Below, piece after piece: positions 8,838 through 16,444 of a DNA stretch of 64,000 nt. The translations under genes were made by a program, and so were the position numbers. The notes beneath the pieces were generated by a model that was given only the letters and a program-made list of their open reading frames with translations, was not told the origin of the DNA and made no database searches. Origin of the DNA: Cupriavidus campinensis (GTDB lineage: Bacteria > Pseudomonadota > Gammaproteobacteria > Burkholderiales > Burkholderiaceae); NCBI RefSeq assembly GCF_905397395.1, contig NZ_CAJPVH010000002.1, forward strand, positions 124,001 to 188,000, in the 5' to 3' direction. Positions within the stretch are counted from its first letter, which is position 1; every line of letters begins with the position of its first letter.

Positions 8838-10118
8838 TTACTGATAGCCCTTCGGGAACGGATTGGGCGGAATCAGCTGCGGCGATTCGGCCACCACCTT
8901 GAACTGGCCATCGAGCTGCGCCAGCCCGACGCGCGTCTTGCTCCACAGGTGATGGTTCGTATCCACCTTGACATAGCCCTCCGGGGCCGACTTCAACTCG
9001 ATGCCCGGCGATGCCGCGACGACCTTGTCGATATCGAAGCTGCCGGCCTTCTCCACCGCGGCCTTCCACAGCCAGGGGCCCAGGTAGGCGGCCTGTGTGA
9101 CATCGCCAATCACGGCCTTGCTGCCGAACTTGCTCTTGAAGGCATCGACGAACTGCTTGTTGTTGGGGTTGTCCAGGGACTGGAAGTACTTCATGGCCGC
9201 GTAGAAGCCGGCGATGTTCTCGCCGCCGATGCCGAGCACTTCGTCCTCGGTGACCGAGATGGTCAGCAGGAACTGCTTGTCTGCGGTAATCCCGGCCGCC
9301 TTGAGCTGCTTGTAGAAGGCAACGTTCGAGCCGCCCACCACGATCGCGTAGATGCAGTCGGGCTTGGCCACCTTGATCTTGTTGATCAGCGAGTTGAAAT
9401 TGGTGTGGCCCAGCGGGTAGTACTCCTCGCCCACGACCTTGAGCTTGAGGAAGTTTTCAATGTGCTTGCGCGCGATCTTGTTGGAAGTCCGCGGCCAGAT
9501 GTAGTCGGACCCAATCAGGAAGAAGCTCTTGGCATTCTTCTGCTTGGCGGCCCAGTCCAGGCCCCAGATGATCTGCTGGGTCGCCTCCTGTCCGGTATAG
9601 ATCACGTTCTTGGACTGCTCGAGGCCCTCGTAGAACGTCGGGTAGTAGAGCAGGCCATTCTCCTTCTCGAAGACGGGCAGCACCGCCTTGCGCGAGGCGG
9701 AAGTCCAGCAGCCGAACACCGCTGCCACACGGTCGTTGACCAGCAGCTTGCGGGACTTTTCGGCGAAGGTGGGCCAGTCCGAGGCGCCGTCTTCCTTGAT
9801 CACCTTGATCTTGCGGCCAAGGATGCCGCCGGCGGCGTTGATCTGGTCGATGGCGAGCTGTTCGGCCTGGATCGACCCGGTTTCCGAGATCGCCATGGTG
9901 CCGGTGGCGGAATGCAGCTGGCCGACGGTGACCTCGGTATCGGTGACGGCGAGCCGGGTGGTGTTCACCGTGCCGGTGGGCAGATTGGCGCCGCGCGCCT
10001 GCGTGGCCATGCCGGCAAGTGGCAGCGCGGGCAGGGCGGCAAGGCCCTGCATGAGCCGGCGGCGGGGCAGGGACGGCGGGGACCCGTTTTGTTCGTTATC
10101 GCTATCGTTGTCACGCAT
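8838..10118 (-). CDS. urtA: Amide/urea ABC transporter substrate-binding protein UrtA (FmdD-like)
   Basis: A 426-residue periplasmic type I binding protein. The N-terminus has a twin-arginine-like signal, PRRRLMQGLAALPALPLAG, cut near TQARGA. The mature part shows the UrtA/AmiC fold: VGQLHSATGTMAISETG, QLAIDQINAAGGILGRKI, GCWTSASRKAVLPVFE and the YYPTFYEG ligand-region. The Methylophilus orthologue FmdD binds short-chain amides; because fmdA closes this operon, formamide-type amides are more likely ligands than urea. The start is the ATG preceded by ACGGAGCG; an upstream in-frame ATG would add 37 residues in front of the signal peptide. It is the first gene, facing the transporter-kinase gene across 167 bases. 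Confidence 0.92.
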   Translation of the reverse strand: MRDNDSDNEQNGSPPSLPRRRLMQGLAALPALPLAGMATQARGANLPTGTVNTTRLAVTDTEVTVGQLHSATGTMAISETGSIQAEQLAIDQINAAGGILGRKIKVIKEDGASDWPTFAEKSRKLLVNDRVAAVFGCWTSASRKAVLPVFEKENGLLYYPTFYEGLEQSKNVIYTGQEATQQIIWGLDWAAKQKNAKSFFLIGSDYIWPRTSNKIARKHIENFLKLKVVGEEYYPLGHTNFNSLINKIKVAKPDCIYAIVVGGSNVAFYKQLKAAGITADKQFLLTISVTEDEVLGIGGENIAGFYAAMKYFQSLDNPNNKQFVDAFKSKFGSKAVIGDVTQAAYLGPWLWKAAVEKAGSFDIDKVVAASPGIELKSAPEGYVKVDTNHHLWSKTRVGLAQLDGQFKVVAESPQLIPPNPFPKGYQ

Positions 10119-10187
10119 GATCGACGCTCCGTTGGGGAAGAGGAATGTTGCGGAGCGATCATGCTGTGGGCGTGGGGTGCCCGGCCA

Positions 10188-10203
10188 TACGTCATTCAAC
10201 GTA
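10188..10203. promoter_or_regulatory. TACGT-N6-ACGTA palindrome in the divergent urtA/kinase promoter
   Basis: A perfect inverted repeat TACGT CATTCA ACGTA lies midway between urtA and the transporter-kinase gene. Its size suits a dimeric LuxR/NarL-type response regulator, and such a regulator is encoded just beyond the kinase. The role is inferred. Confidence 0.5.
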
Positions 10204-10223
10204 GTCGGGCAGTACGCGGCGCA

Positions 10224-10239
10224 CGGCACATCTCTTGCA
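10224..10239 (+). promoter_or_regulatory. rpoN-type site: Possible sigma-54 (-24/-12) promoter for the transporter-kinase gene
   Basis: CGGCACATCTCTTGCA keeps the invariant GG and GC with exactly ten bases between them, as in TGGCAC-N5-TTGCA; only the first T is changed. Transcription would begin about 35 bases before the kinase ATG. It could be chance, but sigma-54 control is common for nitrogen-source genes. Confidence 0.45.
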
Positions 10240-10285
10240 TCGGCAGCGCACGACCCTTAGCCAGTGCGACCATGCACCCCCCTCC

Positions 10286-13200
10286 ATGTCGAGCGTTCCC
10301 CAGCCCGTCCAGCGCATCAGCAAGATCCGGCGCGACTACAACCGCTGGGTCGCCGACGAAACCCTGGAGGACTACGCGCTGCGGTTTGCACCAAGGTCGT
10401 TCCGGAAATGGAGCGCATTTCGGGTCGGAAATACCGCTTTTGGTGCAGTCGCGTTCCTTGCGCTGGAAGCCATCGGGGCTGCCATCACGCTCAGCTATGG
10501 CTTTACCAACGCGATGTGGGCCATCGGGATGGTCAGCCTTGTCATCTTCCTGACCGGCCTGCCGATCTCCTACTACGCCGCCCGCCATGGGGTAGACATG
10601 GACCTGCTGGCACGGGGCGCCGGGTTCGGCTACCTCGGCTCCACCATCACCTCGCTGATCTACGCCAGTTTCACCTTTATCTTCTTCGCGCTCGAGGCGG
10701 CCATCATGGCGCAGGCATTCGAGCTGCTGTTCGGTCTGCCACGGTCCATCGGCTACCTGCTGTCCGCCATCGTGGTCATTCCGCTGGTCACCCACGGCGT
10801 GACGCTGCTGTCGCGCATTCAGCTCTGGACCCAGCCGCTGTGGCTGGTGCTGCTGATCCTGCCCTATGCGCTGATCCTGTGGCGCGAGCCGCAGCGCTAT
10901 ACCGAGTTCCTCTCACTCAACGGCCGCCTGGCCGATGGCGATGGCTTCTCATGGCAGGCATTCGGCGCCGCCGCCACGGTGGCCGCCGCGCTGATTGCCC
11001 AGATCGGCGAACAGGTGGACTTCCTGCGCTTCATGCCGCCGCTCACGCGTGACAACCGCGTGCGATGGTGGAGTGCGCTGATTGCGGCCGGGCCGGGCTG
11101 GATCATCCTTGGTGCCGCCAAGATGGCTGGCGGGGCGTTTCTCGCGTTCGTCGTGCTGCAGGCGGAATTGCCGATCGCCCACGCGCTGGAGCCCACGCAG
11201 ATGTACCTGGCGGGCTTCGCACTCGGGCTCGGCAGCGGGTGGCCCGGCTGGGTGGCCGTGCTCCTGACGGGACTGCTGGTGCTGGTCTCGCAGACCAAGA
11301 TCAACATTACCAATGCCTACGCGGGCTCGCTGGCGTGGTCGAACGTGTTCGCCAGACTCACGCACAGCCATCCGGGCCGCGTGGTATGGCTCGCCTTCAA
11401 CGTGCTGATCGCGGTGATGCTGATGGCGATGGGCGTGTTCGAGGCCTTGGAGCAAGTGCTGGCGCTCTATGCCCACCTGGCCGTGGCGTGGGTCGGTGCC
11501 ATCTTTGGCGACCTCGTCATCAGCAAGCCACTTCGGCTCTCGCCGCGCGATATCGAATTCCGCCGCGCCTACCTGTTCGACATCAATCCGGCCGGCTTCG
11601 GTGGCATGGTGCTGGCCTCGGCGCTGTCGATGCTGGTGCATCTCGGCGTGTTCGGCGACACGCTGCGTCCCGCCTCGGTAGGGGTGGGTCTCGCGCTGGC
11701 GGTCCTGTTGCCGCCGGCGATTGCCTACCTCACGCAGAGCCGCTATTTCATTGCGCGGGCACCAGTCGACTTCGGCGCGCGGCACGCGGTCATCCGCTGC
11801 GCGATCTGCCGAAACGCGTTCGAGCAGGAGGACGTGGCCGCGTGCCCGGCCTATCGCGGCCCGATCTGCTCATTGTGCTGCACGCTCGATGCGCGCTGCG
11901 GCGACCGGTGCAAGCCGGGGGCCAGCGCGCAAGAGCAGATCGCCTTCGCGCTCACGCGCGTACTGCCCGCCGGCACGCCGCTGGTGATGGCACGCCGCAT
12001 CGGCCAGTTCAGCCTGGTGCTGGCCGGCATGGTGTTCGCGTTCGGCACGTTGCTGTGGCTGCTCTATACGCAGGAGCAGCTGGCGGGCGCTCTGGTGCAG
12101 GGCGCCGCGCCCCGCACCGACCTGTTCCTCAAGATCGGGGCGGGGCTGGTGCTGTTTGCCGCAGTGGCTTCCTGGTGGCTGGTGCTGGCCAACGAGAGCC
12201 GGACCGTCGCCCAGGAGGAATCGGAACGCCAGAACGGGCTGCTGCAGAAGGAGATCGACGCGCACCGTCGTACCGATGCGGCGCTTCAGCATGCCAAGGA
12301 GGTGGCCGAGCAGGCCAATGCCGCCAAGAGCCGGTTCATCACCGGCATGAGCCATGAGATGCGCGCGGGGCTCAACTCCATCCTCGGATACTCGCAGCTG
12401 CTGCTGCGGGCGCCGGCGTTGCCGGCTGCATGCAGGGAGGATGTGCAGACCATTGGCCGCGCTGGCGAACACCTGTCCAGCCTGGTGGATGGCCTGCTGG
12501 AGCTGTCACGGATCGAGGCCGGCAAACTGCGGCTCGAGCATGACGCCGTGGCGCTGGAGAGCGTGCTGGACGACCTGGTACGCATGTTCCGCCCGCTGGC
12601 GGCGGCGCGTGGGCTGACGTTTCACTATCGCGTCTCCGGTGCCTTGCCGCCCCATGTGCATGGCGATTCCAAGCGGTTGCGGCAAATTGTCATCAACCTG
12701 GTCAGCAATGCCATCAAGTTCACGGAGCACGGTGCGGTCACGCTGGCGGTACGCCATCAGCGCGAACTGGCGACCATCACGGTCAGTGACACGGGGCCCG
12801 GCATCGCACCGGAAGACCAGGTACGCATCTTCGATCCGTTCGAGCGCGCCACGGCGCATGACGACCGCGAGGGCATCGGACTGGGCCTTGCCATCGTGCG
12901 GCTGCTCGTGGACCTGATGGGGGGAGAGGTCAGGGTGCGCAGTGCGCCGGGCATGGGCAGCGAGTTCTCGGTGCGGCTCTATCTTCCCGCGCTGTCGGTG
13001 CCGGTGGCGCGGCCACGGAGGGTCCGTGAGGCGCCGCTGCCGGCGCATGCGCGGGTGTTGATCGTCGATGACCGGCAATCGCACCGGGCGGTGCTGCGTG
13101 GCTTCCTGTCGCCGCTGGGGCTGGCGGTGCAGGAAGTCGGGGAGGGTGCCGCGGTGCTCCCGCAAGTGCGGGCGTGGCATCCGCAGCTGGTGCTGCTGGA

Positions 13201-13678
13201 CCTGAACCTGCCGGATGCATCGGGCTGGGACCTGTGCCGCGAGATCCGCGCGCTGGCGGACGCGCCGCAGGTGGTCATCGTCTCCGCCAACGCCCACGAG
13301 AACACCGAGGAGGCCCGGCTGCTGCACGGCTACCTCGGCTTCGTCAGCAAGCCGGTGCGCGAGTCGGAACTGATCGACATGGTGCGGCATGCGCTGACGC
13401 TGCCCGCCGAGCCAGCAGAATCAGCAGAATCCGCAGAATCTGCCGAGCCCCCCCAATCCCCCGAGCCCGAGGCGCCGCCCCATGCCGAGCTGTTGCGGGA
13501 GATGCTGCAACTGGGTGCCACCGGCCGGCTACGCGCCCTGGAGGCGCAACTGGCGGAACTTGCCGCCAGCGGCGGCGCCATCGGCGCGTGGGCGCGGGAG
13601 ATGCTGACGCTGGCGCGCACCGATGGTGCCGCATTGAATGATCGACTTGGCGAGGCGCTCCATGCATCCCGAACCTGA
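10286..13678 (+). CDS. Hybrid histidine kinase with an NCS1 transporter sensor domain and Cys-rich module
   Basis: A 1130-residue fusion. Residues about 20-490 are a full NCS1 (purine/cytosine/allantoin) transporter with some 12 membrane segments; NAYAGSLAWSNVFARLTHSH is the family hallmark. A module with eight Cys follows (505, 508, 520, 528, 531, 532, 538, 542), then two more membrane segments and a coiled coil (about 630-680). The HisKA domain has His690 in GMSHEMRAGLNSILGYSQ. The ATPase has the N box INLVSNAIKF, DTGPGIAP and GIGLGLAIV. A receiver domain has phospho-acceptor Asp972 (LLDLNLPD) and Lys in SKPV. The tail has repeated Ser-Ala-Glu units. After the His the usual Arg-Thr-Pro is Arg-Ala-Gly. 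A transporter used as sensor recalls CbrA and related kinases. It faces urtA, so an amide, urea or related compound is the probable signal. The start is uncertain: 10286 has no good ribosome site and 17 upstream codons are also open. Confidence 0.9.
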   Translation: MSSVPQPVQRISKIRRDYNRWVADETLEDYALRFAPRSFRKWSAFRVGNTAFGAVAFLALEAIGAAITLSYGFTNAMWAIGMVSLVIFLTGLPISYYAARHGVDMDLLARGAGFGYLGSTITSLIYASFTFIFFALEAAIMAQAFELLFGLPRSIGYLLSAIVVIPLVTHGVTLLSRIQLWTQPLWLVLLILPYALILWREPQRYTEFLSLNGRLADGDGFSWQAFGAAATVAAALIAQIGEQVDFLRFMPPLTRDNRVRWWSALIAAGPGWIILGAAKMAGGAFLAFVVLQAELPIAHALEPTQMYLAGFALGLGSGWPGWVAVLLTGLLVLVSQTKINITNAYAGSLAWSNVFARLTHSHPGRVVWLAFNVLIAVMLMAMGVFEALEQVLALYAHLAVAWVGAIFGDLVISKPLRLSPRDIEFRRAYLFDINPAGFGGMVLASALSMLVHLGVFGDTLRPASVGVGLALAVLLPPAIAYLTQSRYFIARAPVDFGARHAVIRCAICRNAFEQEDVAACPAYRGPICSLCCTLDARCGDRCKPGASAQEQIAFALTRVLPAGTPLVMARRIGQFSLVLAGMVFAFGTLLWLLYTQEQLAGALVQGAAPRTDLFLKIGAGLVLFAAVASWWLVLANESRTVAQEESERQNGLLQKEIDAHRRTDAALQHAKEVAEQANAAKSRFITGMSHEMRAGLNSILGYSQLLLRAPALPAACREDVQTIGRAGEHLSSLVDGLLELSRIEAGKLRLEHDAVALESVLDDLVRMFRPLAAARGLTFHYRVSGALPPHVHGDSKRLRQIVINLVSNAIKFTEHGAVTLAVRHQRELATITVSDTGPGIAPEDQVRIFDPFERATAHDDREGIGLGLAIVRLLVDLMGGEVRVRSAPGMGSEFSVRLYLPALSVPVARPRRVREAPLPAHARVLIVDDRQSHRAVLRGFLSPLGLAVQEVGEGAAVLPQVRAWHPQLVLLDLNLPDASGWDLCREIRALADAPQVVIVSANAHENTEEARLLHGYLGFVSKPVRESELIDMVRHALTLPAEPAESAESAESAEPPQSPEPEAPPHAELLREMLQLGATGRLRALEAQLAELAASGGAIGAWAREMLTLARTDGAALNDRLGEALHASRT

Positions 13679-14360
13679 ATTCGCGGCATCCGAAACACGT
13701 GTGCTTGTGGTGGACGACAACGCCGACGCGCGCAGCTTCCTGACCCGCGCGCTGGGCGGCGAAGCCATGCTGGTACACACCGCGGCAAGCGGCAAGGCTG
13801 CGCTCGGCGCGCTGGCACAATTTTCCCCGGATGCGGTGCTGCTGGACGTGGACATGCCCGGGATGGACGGCTTTTCCACCTGTGCGGCGTTGATGGATCG
13901 CCATGCCGACCTCCCGGTCATCTTCATGACCGGCCTGGGCGATACGGTGCACATCGTACGGGGCTTCGAGGTGGGTGCGTGCGACTACGTGACCAAGCCC
14001 GTGGCCATCGCCGAGGTGGTGGCCCGCGTGCGCTCGCACGTCGGCAAGGCGCGGCAGGCGCGCGCGCTGCGCGAGGCCATCCTGCGCGGCCATGGCGAAG
14101 TGGAAGGCAGCAGCGCCGACGTACTGGCGTCCACGGCGGCGTCCACGGCGGCGCTCACGCGGCGCGAGGCCGAAGTCATGTCGTGGGTGGCCCGTGGCAA
14201 GACCAACCGCGATATCGCCGACATCCTCGGCATGAGCCCGCGCACGGTCAACAAGCATCTGGAGCACATCTTCGAGAAACTTGGCGTAGAGACGCGCACA
14301 GCCGCCGTGGCGGCCAGCGCCGCACGCGGCAGGTGGAATGCCCCGGTGTCGGCCGACTGA
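13662..14360 (+). CDS. LuxR/NarL-type response regulator, partner of the transporter-kinase
   Basis: A 232-residue regulator. Residues about 8-125 form the receiver with the acidic pair in VVDDNADAR, phospho-acceptor Asp62 in VLLDVDMPG, and Lys in YVTKPV. Residues about 163-225 form a LuxR helix-turn-helix: LTRREAEVMSWVARGKTNRDI, with the recognition helix in MSPRTVNKHLEHIFEKLGV. The start overlaps the kinase end by 17 bases, and GGCGAGGCG precedes the ATG; an ATG eight codons upstream is possible. The overlap and the domain type make it the cognate regulator. The TACGT palindrome in the urtA promoter is a candidate target. The stop meets the stop of the N-acetyltransferase-like gene. Confidence 0.92.
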   Translation: MHPEPEFAASETRVLVVDDNADARSFLTRALGGEAMLVHTAASGKAALGALAQFSPDAVLLDVDMPGMDGFSTCAALMDRHADLPVIFMTGLGDTVHIVRGFEVGACDYVTKPVAIAEVVARVRSHVGKARQARALREAILRGHGEVEGSSADVLASTAASTAALTRREAEVMSWVARGKTNRDIADILGMSPRTVNKHLEHIFEKLGVETRTAAVAASAARGRWNAPVSAD

Positions 14361-14361
14361 G

Positions 14362-15204
14362 TTATACGCGAGGGCGGCTAGCCGCCTGGATCTTGTCCCA
14401 GACCTGCCCGGCCTGCGGAATGTCGAGGTCGAACACGGTTTCAAACGTGTCGGCGAGATGGTCCGCGCTGGTGATGTGTTGTTCGCTGACGCTGCCGGAC
14501 GTCACGGTGCGCAAGCGGTCATTGTGCAGGGCGATATAGCCGCTCGCGGTATGGCGCAGGACCGCCAGCGCGTTTGTGAACGGTGACCCGGGGTCCTGCA
14601 TCAGCCAGGCATGCGTGGCGGCCATGGCAGCCTCGTCGCTGTAATCGACACGGAAGTCGAAGCTGTGCGCGATGCCATGCACATGATTGTTGAAGCGCAG
14701 CCAGCCGTCCTGCGTCGGCGCAATCGAAAAGTCGAAGCCGCGCTGGCTGATCGGACCGATTTCCAGCGGCACGGGTTCGACGATGGCATCGGCCACGCCG
14801 ACCTCGGCGAGATAGGGGGCGTCGAGATCGACACGCAGGGTCAGGTGATTGCCGATGGCAATGTCCCCCAGTATTGCGCGATTCACGCCGCCGCACAGAC
14901 GGGTGACGCGGAAGCCGAGCGCATCGAGGGCGGCGCCGAAGAGACCGTTCATCTCGTAGCACCAGCCGCCACGTCTGCCCCCCACCATCTTGGCGAAGGC
15001 CGACGCGGGGGTGATCGAGGACGGCCATCCCATGAAGGCATCCAACGCCTCGAAGGTGAAGGTCATGAGGTGCGCGCGATGGAGTCTCGACAGGCCGGGA
15101 AGGTCGGGCGCTTCCGGGCGGTCGATCTTGATCCTTGCGAGATAGGCATCCAGCTGGCTGGCCGTCAGGGTCATATCGTTTTCGCTGGCAGGCACGGTTG
15201 GCAT
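14362..15204 (-). CDS. nat: Arylamine N-acetyltransferase-like protein with Glu in place of the triad Asp
   Basis: A 280-residue NAT-family protein. The family acetylates arylamines and hydrazines from acetyl-CoA through a Cys-His-Asp triad. Cys82 lies in the textbook GGRRGGWCYEMN and His120 in GNHLTLRV, 38 residues on as in known NATs. The third residue should be Asp of DVGFG; here the matching sequence is YLAEVGVAD, so Glu134 takes its place. The rest (HRAHLMTFTFEALD, FTNALAVLRHT) fits. The ATG is preceded by AGAGGAGACCGAAGG. It could be an active enzyme with shifted geometry, or a member with another acyl donor. It is divergent from the Bug-PhzF-RidA operon. Confidence 0.88.
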   Translation of the reverse strand: MPTVPASENDMTLTASQLDAYLARIKIDRPEAPDLPGLSRLHRAHLMTFTFEALDAFMGWPSSITPASAFAKMVGGRRGGWCYEMNGLFGAALDALGFRVTRLCGGVNRAILGDIAIGNHLTLRVDLDAPYLAEVGVADAIVEPVPLEIGPISQRGFDFSIAPTQDGWLRFNNHVHGIAHSFDFRVDYSDEAAMAATHAWLMQDPGSPFTNALAVLRHTASGYIALHNDRLRTVTSGSVSEQHITSADHLADTFETVFDLDIPQAGQVWDKIQAASRPRV

Positions 15205-15372
15205 CCTTCGGTCTCCTCTTGATGGAAAGCTGTTGTTCGATCCATCCCAAAAAGTGCATGAACGTGCATAACGTCCAAAAGCGGTCCCCGGCTATTCTTG
15301 CCAACGATCCGGGGGCGTCGGTGCGGAACCAGACAGTTCGTCAACGGGGCCGCCGCCGGATTTGCTGGATGC

Positions 15373-15403
15373 GCATTTCGGATCGCCGGATGTCGCATTC
15401 CGG
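15373..15403 (+). promoter_or_regulatory. Direct repeats GCATTYCGG spaced 22 bp (candidate AraC-type operator)
   Basis: GCATTTCGG at 15373 and GCATTCCGG at 15395 are in the same orientation and two helical turns apart, the usual layout for AraC-family activators. They end about 58 bases before the Bug gene start. The AraC gene at the far end of the operon is a natural candidate. Inferred from spacing and position only. Confidence 0.4.
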
Positions 15404-15460
15404 TTTGAGGCTGGATCGACGCGTTCCTAGACTCTGTGCATCTCAATAAGGGGAGTGCAC

Positions 15461-16444
15461 GTGTCCATCCTGACCATTTCAACGCGCGGGGCCCGCTGCG
15501 CCATGCTGGCGGTCGCTGTTGCGGCGTGCTCCGTCGCCGCCCATGCGGAAACCTGGCCGGCGAAGCCCATCACCATGGTGGTGCCATTTCCGGCCGGCGG
15601 CGGTACCGACCTCGTGGTTCGTTCGATCCAGCCGCTGTTGCAGCGCGAACTCGGGCAGCCGGTGGTGATCGACAATCGCAGCGGGGCCGGCGGCACGCTC
15701 GGGTCGGGCTACGTGGCGCGGGCCGTTGCCGATGGCTACACGGCTGGCGTGGTCACGACGAGCACGCACGCGGTAAGCGTGGCGCTGTATCCGAAGCTGA
15801 CCTACAACCCGGCGCAGGACTTCGCCTATGCCGGCTTCATCGGCACGTCGCCCTACGTGCTGGCCGTCAACAACACCCTGCGCGTGGCCGATACCCGCGC
15901 GCTGGTTACCCGGTTGAAAGCGGACAAGTCGCAGCACAGCTTCGCTTCGGTAGGCGTTGGCACCGTGTCGCACCTGATGGGCGAACAGTTCCAGAAGTTC
16001 ATCGGGGTGCCGATGATTCATGTTCCGTATCGCGGTGCGGCGCCGGCCTACACGGATCTGATTGGCGGGCAGGTGCAGATCATGTTCGACAACCCAGTGG
16101 GGTTGGCGCCATACATCAGGGCCGGGAAGATTGCCGCCGTCGCCGTGACTGCCGCCACGCCGCTGTTGCCAGATGTGCCGACGTTCGCCAGCCAGGGCGT
16201 GCCAGGCTTCGAACAGCAACTGTGGTACGGCATCGCCTTTCCAAAGGGAACGCCCGCCGCGATCGTCGATCGCTTCAATGCGGCCCTGAACAAGGTGCTC
16301 GCTGACAAGGCGGTCGCCGATGATCTCGCCGGCAAAGGTGTGACGGCGCGCCCCGGTACACCGTCCGCGCTGCAGACCGCAGTCCAGCGAGACATCCCCT
16401 ACTGGGGCAAGATTGCCAAATCCGTGGGAGCCACAGGTGAGTGA
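15461..16444 (+). CDS. Bug-family (TctC-like) periplasmic solute-binding protein
   Basis: A 327-residue Bug protein. The signal peptide ends at AAHA before ETWPAKPI. Family marks are ITMVVPFPAGGGTDLVVR, VVIDNRSGAGGTLGSGYV, ASVGVGTVSHLMGE, and VPYRGAAPAYTDLIGGQVQIMF. Bug proteins bind carboxylates in the periplasm; most, like this one, are not next to TctA/TctB membrane genes. GTG at 15461 is preferred because AAGGGGAG sits at good distance; a GTG two codons upstream overlaps that site. The end overlaps phzF by 8 bases, so the three genes to 17785 form one operon. Confidence 0.9.
   Translation: MSILTISTRGARCAMLAVAVAACSVAAHAETWPAKPITMVVPFPAGGGTDLVVRSIQPLLQRELGQPVVIDNRSGAGGTLGSGYVARAVADGYTAGVVTTSTHAVSVALYPKLTYNPAQDFAYAGFIGTSPYVLAVNNTLRVADTRALVTRLKADKSQHSFASVGVGTVSHLMGEQFQKFIGVPMIHVPYRGAAPAYTDLIGGQVQIMFDNPVGLAPYIRAGKIAAVAVTAATPLLPDVPTFASQGVPGFEQQLWYGIAFPKGTPAAIVDRFNAALNKVLADKAVADDLAGKGVTARPGTPSALQTAVQRDIPYWGKIAKSVGATGE

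Noticed and set aside
8655-10553. 632-codon plus-strand open frame opposite urtA
   Set aside because: Antisense shadow; runs through the urtA/kinase promoter region and into the kinase gene, with no recognisable domain.
13417-13446. In-gene 9-bp repeat in the transporter-kinase tail as a phase-variation site
   Set aside because: Units are in frame (Glu-Ser-Ala) and imperfect, so copy changes would only alter linker length.
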